A stretch of DNA of 64,000 nucleotides from Todiramphus chloris collaris (Eukaryota > Chordata > Aves > Coraciiformes > Alcedinidae): contig JANVCC010000130.1 in the NCBI GenBank assembly GCA_025345505.1, positions 7,465,745-7,529,744 of the forward strand. The letters run 5' to 3'. This document shows positions 24,488 to 35,110 of the stretch, one piece after another (position 1 is the first letter of the stretch; every line of letters begins with the position of its first letter). A program made the position numbers and the translations under genes. A model generated the notes under the pieces. That model saw only the letters and a list, made by a program, of their open reading frames with translations, did not search any database and was not told the origin of the DNA.

Positions 24488-27400
24488 CTGGTGGCAAAGA
24501 AATGAAACGAGCTGACGGGGAGACCAAGTATGTAACGGATTTTCTTTGCAGATGAGACAGCGACTTCACTGTCTGTCCTGTGGTGTTCACTCTGCCTTGG
24601 CATCTTTCCCCTAAGCCTGGCTCCTAACCTGGGGGGTGGCAATATTCAGTTTCATCTGTATGTCTTCAAGATCTGGTCATCCCTGCCTGGCCAAACGCCT
24701 GAGCTGCTCCTCCTGTCACTGCACCCACCATTACAGAGATCTTTTAAAATACCTACTTAGCATCCCCTCGGTCAGTTTTAGGAATGGAATATGAGGTAGA
24801 GAAACCTTCATGTGAGGGAGTAAGCGGATCTCTATCGGAGACACCTTCAGCAGGATCAGCCATAGTTCAGGTACCCAATACCTCCACCAGCAGTAGAAGC
24901 AGTAGCTGCTCTTTGCTGGGCCCTTAACTGTGACTTGTAAGTAGCAACCACAAAACACAGCACCATTGGGGGATCACTGTTTTACATGCTTAAACATGAA
25001 ATATTTTTTAACAATCCCATGTAGTTTTCCTGCACCTTTTGTATCTTTTGTTTAAAGCGGTCCAATTTCCCAAAGTCAGTTAAGGAATATGTCATTAGGT
25101 GTTTAATTTATGCTGTAACTTAATGGCATCTGCCGTACTTCTTCCATCACAAGAGCACAGTGAAAATACCCAGCTCTGTGTCTGCATCCTGGGTGGTAAC
25201 ATGGAAATATCAAAGGGAGCCTGTAGGACCGTGGTCAGCTGTGAAAGTGAGCACCTCCTGACCTTGGTGCAGGGCAGCCAGCCTCTTGCATGTGTCCAGG
25301 GAGAAGGCAAGTGCAGGTGCTGTTTAGCTGCTCTCATTCACCTGCGTCAGGCAGGACGATGTTCCTGTATGTTGTCCTTCAGTGCATGAAGTACAATCGT
25401 CCTGCACTGTAAAGAGCAGCTCTTTCAACTACAGACACATGTTTTGTATATGCCTAGAGAAGGGAGAGGGATGCCTGCCCCTTATACCATGCGTTGAAGT
25501 CACATGCAGCTATTGGTACATGTACTGTAATTTGGGAAGTGCAGGACTGTGGAGATGTTTGACACTTCATAGCATCATAGAATCATTAAGATTGGAAAAG
25601 ACCTCCAAGGTCATCAAATCCAACTGTCAACCCAACCTAACCCTACCATGACCACTAAACCATGTCCTGAAATGCCACATCTACATGTTTTTTGAACCCC
25701 TCCAGGGATAGTGACTCTACCACTTCCCTGGGCAGCCTGTTCCAATGCCTAACCACTCTTGCAGTAAGGAATTTTTTCCTAATATCCAACCTAAACCTCC
25801 CCTGGTACAGCTTAATGATTCTATGGTTCTAGTTACGGCTCAGTGTCATAGTGGCCTTTGGGGCATGGTGCCAAGTCCACATCACATTACTTAAGGCTAT
25901 TGCCAGGGGTTGAGTGTGGGAGTTTTTCTGTGGTTAAAATTTAGGATGGAGGATCACTCTGGGAGGACTGGTGGGGTCTTAGAGTGCGCAGGACAGGCTG
26001 TTTGGGGAAGACCTGGTAGGGTGGGGGAAAGAGATGTTCTTGGTAATCCACGTTGTACCTGCAGGCAGGCAGTCTGGCAGGGAGCTTTGGAACACACAAA
26101 CTGAATTAACTACAAATTATTCTGTTTGAATCTGCGAGTCCATCTGAACATACCTAATATATTATACAGGCCATGCCAATGGAGGAATCCTAGAAACATG
26201 TCCTAGAGTTTCACCCACAACAGAAGTCTTAACAACAGATAAATCCTTTTCCAGGACAGCGTCTGTCCCCTGTGTAGTCTCTTCACCTGGCTTTATCATA
26301 GTAGGGAAGATTTATGAAGACTTACTGAGGCATGGTGCATCGTTGTCAGTTGTGAGCGTGGAGTTTGTTGAAACATTGGAGACATCTTCAGCTGCTGCCA
26401 GAAGGAAAGCACAGAAGAAAAGGCAAGTTGGTTTAGAAAAGCAATAGTAGGCATCAAGCATAAAAATCTGAAAGCCATTGGCCTTGCAGAGGTCTGTAGG
26501 GTGGAAACTTGGAGAAAATAAGTTCCGGCCCCTAAACATTGCTACATCAAGGTATGCTTCCTCACCTCACCAACGTCAACACAGGTTCTAGAGTGACCTG
26601 CTCTAGGAGCAGCCATAAGGAGCTGCATAATCCCTGGGCCTCTACTTGAATGTGACCCTGGTGTGAGCCATTCACTCAGAGCTCAAATTAACCACTGTCC
26701 TTTCCCAAGGTGCAGGGGCAGAATGAGCAGGGACTGAAATCATTCAGTGACATGGGAAGATGCATGGCCAGTGAGCTGTGCATCTATCTCCTTTTGCCCT
26801 TAGAAGTATGTACGAAGGAGCCTGACAGAGCCAAGAGCTGAGCCCATCTGTGCAGGGCCTCAGCAGATCCACCACAGCCTCAGTGGGAAGCTTTGGCTTT
26901 GCTGCAGTTCTTGTGTCTGAAACTGTTCTGTCTGGGCTCCAGTTCAGGCGAGCATGATAACCATCTTAGGTTGGAAAATACAACATACAGAAATAAGTGA
27001 GGGAGAGAGGGACAGGGGCTTCAGTGAAGATTTTGCCTCTTTATCCTGCTTCCTCCCCAGAATCAGAGCACACATGCAGTCTGGCATAGCTCTGTGACTG
27101 GTCTCCAGCCCTCTGAATCTGTAGTGTCACAGGCCACAGCCTCCATAGACCTCCTAATACCCTCCTTGCCCCTCTGCTTCAGCGTTCACATCTCAGCACT
27201 GCAGGGTCAGATGCAAGGGCAGCTACAGAATGCCTGTGTGAGAAAGATGGAGGCTGCTGTGGTCCCTGTGCATTAACATCCACCTGTCTCCTGCTGAAGA
27301 AGGAAAGCAGTTAAAGAAATATCTCCCCCTGTGCCACTATGAGCAGTACAGTTCAAGCTCAGCCAGGTGAGGTACCCCATGCTGGAATGGTCACCTGCAG

Positions 27401-28707
27401 AGACACATGAAAAACAGCCTGGAGAGGCTACAGGAGTAAGGACTCCTGGTGCTAGCAGATCGAAGGTCTCCAACATGCTGCTGGTCCACAGAACAGGCAG
27501 AGGCTGTAAGAGAACTATTTCCAATCGAACCATCACTCTGAGATGATAATTTGGAGTGTGAGAGAGAGAAAAAATCATTTTCAGCTTGATTTCACTGAAG
27601 ACTTCAAAATAATGGCTCAGGTTTAGTTTCAGCTCAAGAAAACAAAACAAAACAAGAACTTTGACCAAACCTTTGCTTTGAGTTTGGTGTTTTCCAAATA
27701 ACAGCAAATAAACTAAGGTTGTTTGTTGACCTTGGGGGTCATCTGCTGTTACCCAACTTTGCGTTTGAGTTGAGTGCTGATGCAAGACCAGAGCTTTTCT
27801 TATGGCCACTGCCATGTAGAGGGTCCCCAGGCAGCCTGCTCCAGGGAAGGGTCTGAGTATTCCCCCTTCCTCTTTCTGACTCTGCTAGAATTTGCTGAAT
27901 GACCTTGGCTGAGCCCATAATTTGTTTTCTGAGAGTTAATAAATACCTCATGGAAGCAGTGGGAAGAATCATTAAAAACTGGGTATGACCTGTGGAAGAA
28001 AGTGCTGCAGAATACGGATTGTTGGTTTGTGTTTATAGACATTCCAGCCCAAAGGACAGGCTGTTGAAACCAGCTGCTCTTTAAACATCTGGCAGGCCTC
28101 AAACAGTGCTGATCCACAAATGCAGGCAGTAGCCTGATGGGAAAGGAGCAGCTCACTGGTCTCATTTACATTTTCTTTTTTAGGCAGCTTCTCCAATTAA
28201 GGGGGCATCAAAGCCAGATTTCCTGAAAAAAAAACCCCACACCTAATAGGAGTTAAACGAAGTACACCGAGCCTATTGGGTGATATTTCAAACGGTCCCT
28301 TGCTTCAGCAAGTGCATGAAGGCCAAGTAACTGCTCCTCTACCTCCTTGCCATTCAGTTGAGCAACCTGCAGCTCAGCCACATTTACAGCCTATCTGTAA
28401 ATAACTGGCAAAAGTACATCTCTTCCGAAAGATGCTGTGATCGATCATGTCAGTAGTTCTCATTAGCATTAATCAATTCCAGCTTCTTACACTTTTTAGA
28501 TGAAACAAGTCCACCTTTTATTTTTAAAGAACAAGTTGCTGTCAGTGGACAATATATTTAGGTATTGAGAGAAGTGGAGAGAAAAGGCAGGGTATAAGCA
28601 CTTGAAGAGAAGAGAAATACAATACCTGCTGAGCAGGAATATCGGAGCGTGGTGGCGAAGACAAGCACAGCGAAGGCTGCCCAGGGCTCGCAGGAGAAGT
28701 GCTTCAT
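24318..28707 (-). CDS. TMEM213: TMEM213, complete coding sequence in three exons
   Basis: Exons 28707-28626, 26391-26326 and 24487-24318 join to 318 nt, 105 aa plus TGA; as I recall, the human protein has 107 aa. Residues 1-27 form a signal peptide ([20 protein letters not shown] then ...CSA). A short luminal segment with two N-glycosylation sequons (N33-V-S, N37-S-T) follows, then a Cys cluster (C48, C54, C60, C61), a single membrane helix at about 69-89 ([20 protein letters not shown]) and a short charged tail with PDEPK. This predicts a type I membrane protein. The near-identity of the helix to human TMEM213 as I remember it identifies the gene. Biochemical function is unknown; expression in renal intercalated cells is reported. 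It is divergent from ATP6V0A4. The start ATG has A at -3. Confidence 0.92.
24488..26325 (-). other. TMEM213: TMEM213 intron 2
   Basis: 1.84 kb with a CR1 3' fragment at about 25572-25828. Donor gtaagt (26325-26320). No other feature seen. Confidence 0.85.
25572..25828 (-). mobile_element. CR1 3' fragment in TMEM213 intron 2
   Basis: Minus-strand CR1 tail. The left end reads tcatagaatcattaagattg, followed by ggaaaagacctccaaggtca, and the body contains cctgggcagcctgttccaat. The element lies in the same direction as TMEM213 transcription and is 5'-truncated to about 255 bases. It differs clearly from the tails at 1 and 7,619, so it is another subfamily. Confidence 0.92.
26326..26391 (-). CDS. 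TMEM213: TMEM213 coding exon 2 (glycosylated luminal segment)
   Basis: 66 nt on the minus strand encoding [22 protein letters not shown] plus the first base of Asn50. Acceptor ttctggcagcag is a NAGNAG: use of the first AG (exon start 26394) would insert one extra Ala. Donor gtaagt. Ser/Thr/Asn-rich with two sequons. Confidence 0.88.
26392..28625 (-). other. TMEM213: TMEM213 intron 1
   Basis: 2.2 kb, donor gtattg. It contains the longest non-repeat ORF of this region (27815-27273 minus, 180 codons), but that frame has no recognisable domain and its composition looks random, so I treat it as chance. Confidence 0.8.
28626..28707 (-). CDS. TMEM213: TMEM213 coding exon 1 (signal peptide)
   Basis: 82 nt: ATG at 28707-28705, 27 codons and one base. 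Hydrophobic core [12 protein letters not shown] and small residues SCSA before the likely cleavage site. A at -3 of the ATG. A frame reaching further upstream exists, but only this Met places the signal peptide at the N-terminus. Confidence 0.87.
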
Positions 28708-31700
28708 GCTGAGGGTCCAGCTCCCACCTGAGCAGCTGCACAGACCAGGTCGCTGGCACCCGCAGCTCTGGTTCAGCAAATCCTCGATAAGCTCAGGGAA
28801 CCAGTTTGCAGGGCAGAGGGTGGAGCAAAGGAGCTTCCTGCTGCCAGGACACCTTGAACTTTCCTGCCACAACCAGGTGAGAAAAGAGAAAGGCTCTGAC
28901 CAAACAGCTCCAGCAGGAAGTGGATAACAGCACCAAGGCAGGTAGAGGGCCTTTGAAGGTCAAGCCTGAAGATTTTTCCCCAGGATCTGCTGCAGCCAGA
29001 GGGAGGAAAGGTCTCTGGAGACAGCCCTTCCCCAGAGTCCCTAGTTCTCTGTCTTCTGAGTGTCCTTTTGGTCCTGTGAAGTTGGTCTACTGGAGTTGGA
29101 AAGGAATGGACAATGAGGGTAAAGGATTTGCCTCCCTGTTTCATTTGGTTTTGCAGGTTTCTTGGCTTGCCCGCTCCCTAGAAACTGCCCAGCAGCAATG
29201 ATTTTTTAAAAGGGTGGTGTGGAAGCTCACACCGATACGGTAGCCGTTGGGTTAACAGACTCTATGGGCAAGTTTCCATCAAGAAATGGGATGAAACCAA
29301 TTGCTTAGCTATCACATAGTAACAATGGCCATTCCTTAAGGGCCTGTGTTGAGTTATGGGTTGGAATCAGTTCAAGCTTGGGGCCTCTTCACAGAGAAGC
29401 TGCTGCTGTTCTTGAACAGTGATCACTGCTGTGTCACTGCTTCCATTGCTCATGTGCAACATGATGCTGAAAGAGCTTTTTTTTCTTCTTTTGCAGTTAC
29501 TCCACCTTCTCCATGGCAGGGGCAAAGCCAGGAGCTGTGCCTTCCCACCAGCACAGCTCTATTTGCAGCCCAGGAGTGCTGCTGGCAAAATGATATCATC
29601 TGGAGGGCATTTTTTCTACAGTCCTGTCTGGAAAAGCCACATTGTTGAAGTGCTTGCTGTGTTGTCCTGGTCTGACAAGTACCACATGTTGCTGCTGCTC
29701 CCCAGGTTGTTGGCTCTGCTGGCTCCTATCTTTGACCCACCATACTGTCTTTGTTAGAGAAAACTTCATGCATTAAATCAGGCAGAAAGTCATCAGGAGA
29801 GGTGGGCTCAGCAGGAACCAAGTTGCTGGTGCTCTTCAGCAGTGGTCACACACATCTTTGGGTGCTCTTGTGAGAACGGAGCTCTCTGGGCCCTATTCAG
29901 GATGTGCAGCCATCCCACGGGAGGCAAGGGGGAAGGTGTCTGGGACAGCAGTCCTAGTAGGGTGGAAAGTACTTAAAAATTGTCTTTTTTTTTTTCCCCT
30001 CTGCACTGCTGAAACCTGCAGGGAGACTTGTGATAGACTTCTTTTGGGAACTGCAGTGAACTGCATACAATGGGGTGCTGCTGTTCAACACTGTCAGGAT
30101 ACTTTGGTCTCTCTTTGTTTAAGAAAAAGCTTGAGAATAAAATCCATGTAGACTTAGCCCAGCCCTGTGTTTCTTTTGTGGTGAACCCACCTGTCCTCTC
30201 TGCTGTCCACCCACCACCGCCACCACAAACCTGCTCCCTTCCAGCTGCCAGTTTACCATGATACAGCAGGAGGTGGATGAGCAGAGGTTTTCCCTGAAGA
30301 AAGGGTATGCTGAGCCAGTGATGGAGGCCAGCTGAAACGGGCATGTTTACCGACCTTGCCTCCCTGTTTTCATGTCAACACGCTGCCAGTGCTGGCAGAG
30401 TTAGGGCTGTGCTGGCCGGTGTATGACAGCTGCCTCCGGCTGCTGCGGGTGTGCGTGGCCCAGTCCTTCAGCTGACACCCAAGGGCTGGCCCAAGGTGTG
30501 TCGTGCTTAGCTGGGTGGGTGTGTGAACCTAGTGGCCATGGCTCTTGGCCTCGGTAGATATGAGTCACGGCAGGAGAGATGCTCTAAAAATGCTCTAGCT
30601 ACTCAGAGTTGCTTGAAATTAACCTCCAGGATAATCTTCATCTCTGCCTCATTTTAGCTTCTCAGTCCTTTTGTGCTGGTTGTCTTTGTGTTTTTAACTG
30701 AGCATCAAAACTAAAACTCCACTCTCTATGGGGGAAAGGCCCTCCACTTTCTTCCAGCTTCACCGTTTCCTCTTGAATTTTTCACCCGTGATTCCTGCTG
30801 GAAGTTGATGTGGTAGTTAATTTTGCAAAAGTATTGAGTACGAAAGTGCAGCACAAAACATTTTGAGGGGAAATGAAGAGACAAAACTGCCCTGCTATTG
30901 CATGAACCGTTCCATTTCTAAGGAAATTCCTTTTGAATATTACTTACTGCCTAACTAATCTTTGTCAGCTTAAAGGTAAATGTACCCATTTCTGAGGGAA
31001 GCTGAAAATTTTTGGCACAATAAACATAATGCATTTCTTTTCCTTTCCGAAATGTGTTCCCTCCCTGGTTCAGAATGAGCCTGCTCCAAAGTCTCCTGGA
31101 GCAGTGAACAGGCTGTGCTTGGCTTCAGCGATTTTTGGATCGAATTGGAAATGAAGGCTTTGCTTGATAAGTTCAGGCACAATGGGAGCCCTATAAAATC
31201 ATCTCCTGACGTGGATTTGGATTTGTTTCATTTCTTCTGTGTAACACATTGATATTTCAGTGCTGTGACTGCCTGAAGAGTGATAAGGCTCTACAAATCC
31301 TTCCCCCAGCCTGGTTTCTGCACAGCACAGGAACCCCTGCCTCCACGGGGGTGCCCTGGCACATGAAGCATGACTGCAGTGCTAGAAGAGGTGGGGGCTC
31401 CTGTTTCTGTGCAGTCCTCAAGGCAGATCTCTGTTTCCTCTAAAATTAGGTATTTCCCCACCCCTGCCCTTGGAGACTCTTCCACAGTGTGTAGGGCATC
31501 TGGTCAGCTTTTCCCGATGATTATGTAGGAGGCAGCACCTACCGTTTGGTATATTTTGTGCCACAGATTCATGGTTAAGGTTCTCTGATGTGTCAAGGGT
31601 AATACCTTGGTCATCACCACTAGGTCTGGCTCTCAGGAGTTTATTGCCTTTATCACACACGTACACACGCAATCTGGGTACACATATATTTTTTTTTCTG

Positions 31701-31829
31701 TTTACATAAGCAACATGTTTGTATTTTTAATTCCAAATGAAAGCTGATTGCTCCTGCAATCCTGTTCCATCCCCACAGTGACCAGCGTGATGGCAACTGA
31801 GCCAGAGCGAGATATTTGACTTGGGGGTG
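28708..31829. other. Divergent intergenic region, TMEM213 side
   Basis: Probably contains the TMEM213 5' UTR and promoter; I cannot place a transcription start. Forkhead-type TGTTTAC cores occur at 30345-30351 and 31699-31705. No coding sequence or interspersed repeat seen. Confidence 0.45.
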
Positions 31830-32106
31830 TGTCACTGTTTATACTGCGAGTGAAGAGATGAAGCAACACAAAATCAGTAGAGAGAGAACCAGGAGAGGAA
31901 GAAGCAACTTTATTAATTTCTAACCCTGTTTTATATACCCTGCCTCATAGAGCGACTGGTCAGTGACTACCTAGCTCCTAGGGTGATTGGCTAAAGTCCT
32001 ACAACACCTATTGCAAAATATTTTTCCAATGTACCATAAACAGAACTTAGCAAAACACCAGGTGTTGGTCCAGCTTACAAAAACCATCCTACTGTTTTTC
32101 ATAACA
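31830..32106 (-). mobile_element. Probable solo LTR of an endogenous retrovirus
   Basis: About 277 bases bounded by TG...CA. In minus orientation it starts TGTTATGAAAAACAG (32106) and ends AACAGTGACA (31830). Inside, in the right order on the minus strand, are a CCAAT box (tagccaatca, about 31990), a TATA box (gtatataaaac, about 31930-31940) and AATAAA about 20 bases further (about 31912). Flanks are imperfect: CACCAG upstream and CACCCC downstream, 4 of 6 matching as a target-site duplication. No internal retroviral genes flank it, hence solo. The call rests on structure only; I cannot name the family. Confidence 0.55.
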
Positions 32107-34280
32107 CTGGTGAGAAAGGCAGGATTCTCACCAAATATTGTGAGAACCTGAGAAAATCCCTCTGCTAGCAGCTTTTCAGCACCCACAGGGGAGAAACACA
32201 CAACCCATGAGAATACAGCAGACCATGTTCATCATCTCGAGGCATATCAGTGATAACAGGACAAATCCCTTTTTTCTGTACAATGCTTGAGGTTAACTAC
32301 ACCCCTACTCTCATTTCAGCATACCTAAGATGCTACTTTGCTTAGCTGCTGCGATAGGAGGCAACTTTGGTGAAAGAGAGCTCAAAAATTAGCATCCCAT
32401 GTAGTCACGCAAAAACCTTCTGCCCGGTGGAGCTAAGCATAGAATGATGATGGCTGAGGTACTGATCCCAGAGTCACCTACAGCTGCACGTTTGGGACCC
32501 CCCTGTGCTCTGTGTGTTGGCACAGTGAAGCTGATGATCAGTTGACAATTCCCAGTTATTATTCACAACGACTCTTGTGCAGCCTTTGAGGTCGTGGTGC
32601 TAAACACCAAGGAGGATGCTAGGTGGTCTGAGCTATTGGTGAGACCACAGAAGTGGATTTATCTCCTATGTTTGCTTCATAGGTAGAAAAATCTCTGAGT
32701 GCAGCGCTAGAAAAGGCATCTTCTGGGAGGGTGGATCTGTCTGTCAGCAATCCACTGTCTTTATATTGTAGAGTGAGCTCTCTTCCAGGTGCCCTTATAA
32801 AGCTCAAAAAACCTTAAGGGCCTTTATAAAGCCCTCAAAATGGCTTTAAAAGGCTCAAAACCTTAAACCTGATGCCAATAATGTGTCCATCAGGGAGGGG
32901 GCCATTTTCTTTGGTGTCTTCATTGATGTGAAAAATAGGCATCTATGATAAAGTTACCTGTGAACAGGGGATTTGATTTCTAAAACTAGGCAAATGGAGA
33001 AAAAGAATCAAACCACAAAGGTTTTACTCTTTAAATGAAAGAAGGAGAGAGGGGATCTGTTTCTGTTGCACAGAGGAAAGCAGCTCCAGCATTTTGAAAA
33101 ACTCCACGACCGTGCCCTTTGTGTTTTCCAGTCCAGGATGGGGTCACTATGAGACAAATGTTGAGCGTGTGGCCCTGCAGTGACCCTGTGCTGTCCCCCT
33201 GGAGACCCAGGTGAGGAAGCCTGAGACCAGCCTGCCAGGCAGTGTGGGGCTGCCTCAGAGGGGCTGCCTTCAGCTCTCCTGGGCAGAGCTGCTGGTGCCA
33301 ACAATGAGGCCGCTAAATCCTCTGAATGGCACCTCGTCATCAGCCATCATCATCTGATCTTTAATAATAAGATTATTATAAAATAATGTTCTTACTTCCC
33401 CCTGCCAGAGGCATGAAACAGGATATGGGTTCTGCTTCTCTCCTCTGCCCTGGAAATGGGGGAGGGAAGGGCAAGAGAGATGGCTTTATCTCCATGCTCC
33501 GTGTTCTCTGGCTCCTTGGCTAGTGGGATGGAGTGGCTGGCACGCTGTGGCTTGCTTTGGTGATGAAGTGTGTGTTGAGGGCTCCTTCTACTCCCCTTTC
33601 CCTGACAGCTTGTAGGGGAGTAGCTGAGTGTAACTGTGGTGCTGAATAAGAGCAGCATAGGTGCAAACCAGAAGCAAATCCTGGGATCATTGAATGAATA
33701 CAGCAGCTTTCTCAGGGGGGAAGAATGTGCTGTGAGTTCAGAGGTGATGGGAGTAGCCTGAGAAGCTCTTTTAGCTTGTTGTGTCCATATAAATCAGTTG
33801 AGAATTGAATCATGACTCCTCTTATTTAGCATTGTAACAGGCTGGAAGGCAGCGTCCTTCCTTTCCCACAGCAACTTCACAGCCCTGCGTGGCAAACATG
33901 TGGCAGGGCCACCCTTCATCGCTTTTAAATAGAAAACTTCTGTGCTGGGAAGCTCTCTGCTGTTACTCACTTTTCTGCAGTGTACCCTTGGACAAGCTAT
34001 GCCCTTTGGCTTGTCGGGTCAGGGTTACTGGGTACCTCTGAAAAAACAGGTCTTAGAAGACATTTCTTTAGGGGGTACTTCACAATTTACATACAGCTTT
34101 GCATTTTCATTCTTTTGAAGAGATAAAACTTCTTATGACTGCTAGATTTAAGTGACACAGCCAGCCTTATCTACCAGGATGTAAACCTGCCTCCTGTGAG
34201 CTGTGGGAGATAAGCCACCGGTTTTAGGAGGGGTGGAATTTCTCTCTGGAGCCCTTGCTTTAGCAGCAGAAGTGGGTGAA
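32107..34280. other. Divergent intergenic region, middle part
   Basis: Single-copy-looking DNA apart from the degenerate repeat at 32791-32870. No exon or regulatory element can be supported. Confidence 0.4.
32791..32870 (+). repeat. Degenerate tandem repeat, about 26-base unit, three copies
   Basis: Three imperfect copies of a unit like gccttataaagctcaaaacc start near 32791, 32819 and 32843. Each has G/C-rich, then TTATAAAG or TTTAAAAG, then CTCAAAA and (in copies 1 and 3) CCTTAA. Function unknown. Confidence 0.6.
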
Positions 34281-34284
34281 AGTC

Positions 34285-34290
34285 TATAAA
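34285..34290 (+). promoter_or_regulatory. TATA-like box upstream of the CpG-dense block
   Basis: TATAAA within agtctataaagccac on the ATP6V0A4 strand, 2.7 kb before its ATG and about 200 bases before the CpG-dense block. It could position a transcript starting near 34,315. Motif match only. Confidence 0.2.
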
Positions 34291-34499
34291 GCCACTTTTT
34301 TCCCCCCCAGCATTTGTTATTTCAAGGGGTGAGAATCAAGTTTCCTGTCAGCATTGCCCCGGGCTAGCACTGCTCCGTTGACAGAGCCCCTGCCCTCCCA
34401 GCCCTCTCTTCGCTGCGTAGCTCTACCCATGGACTGCAGGAAAATCATTAATCTCTCATTCTTTCCCTGTCCTCCCCTGGGCTGCCTCCAGTGAGGAAA

Positions 34500-35110
34500 A
34501 ACCAGCGAGCGACAGCGCAGTTTTCCACCTCCCTGGAGACCGACCCTTCATCCAGGGCTTGCAAATGAGTTTGTATGGGTTTGTCGCTCTGCGCGTACGG
34601 CAGGTTTCGGAGGCTCTCGCTCAGTTTGGGGTGGCCAGGGCGGTGTGAGCCAGCACACCCCCTCTGTTGCTGGGCTCCACAACCCGCCTGCTGTCGCAAC
34701 ACTGACACGGGGGTTGTGACTGAGCCAGAAAGCGCTGGGTCCAGACAACCCAAGCGTTGTTTCAGGGCAGAAAAGGTTTCTCTCCTCCGGTCCAGACCGG
34801 TTCTGACCTTAAAAGAAAAGGTTTGCTGTGCCCCGTGTGACAGGACAGTTGGCCGGGGCGCTTCGCTCACCGCCCTCCTCTCACCCGGTGCGGTGCCTGC
34901 AGCTGTTCCAAAGCACATCTGCTGGCGTCGCCTGGCACCACCCTGTTGGCATCGCCTGGCACCACCCTACTGGCATCGCCTGGCATACGGGACACCTGCC
35001 TAGCCGAGGGGAGAGCTCGCCCCTTCCCCCAGGAGAGGGTCTGCCGGACAGGAGCGCGGTGGCTGAAAGGTAAACCTGAGTGACGCCTTCTCCAGAGCAA
35101 CTGCACAAAG
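34500..35110. promoter_or_regulatory. CpG-dense block, candidate ATP6V0A4 promoter or first exon
   Basis: By eye about 36 CpG dinucleotides occur in the 600 bases from 34,501 to 35,100 in G+C-rich text, against a CpG-poor surround. This meets the usual idea of a CpG island. It lies between the divergent TMEM213 and ATP6V0A4 genes, about 2 kb upstream of the ATP6V0A4 start-codon exon, where non-coding first exons would be expected. Possible donor sites (aaag|gtaaac at 35,071) are unproven. Confidence 0.45.
34923..34990 (+). repeat. 24-base minisatellite, almost three copies
   Basis: Unit tggcatcgcctggcaccacc plus four bases repeats with a period of exactly 24 from 34923, 34947 and 34971; the third copy is incomplete. 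It lies inside the CpG-dense block and keeps an open frame in several phases because 24 is a multiple of three. Confidence 0.85.

Noticed and set aside
27273..27815. 180-codon minus-strand ORF in TMEM213 intron 1
   Set aside because: Starts at an arbitrary Met, has no recognisable domain or repetitive coding pattern, and lies wholly in an intron. Length alone is compatible with chance in this base composition.
30180..30240. Small CCACC/CCGCC stretch as a coding or repeat element
   Set aside because: Only a few imperfect triplets; too short to call.
34575..35003. 142-codon ORF in the CpG-dense block, and overlapping minus-strand ORFs
   Set aside because: Stop codons are rare in G+C-rich DNA, and a 24-base repeat keeps frames open. 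No conserved motif.
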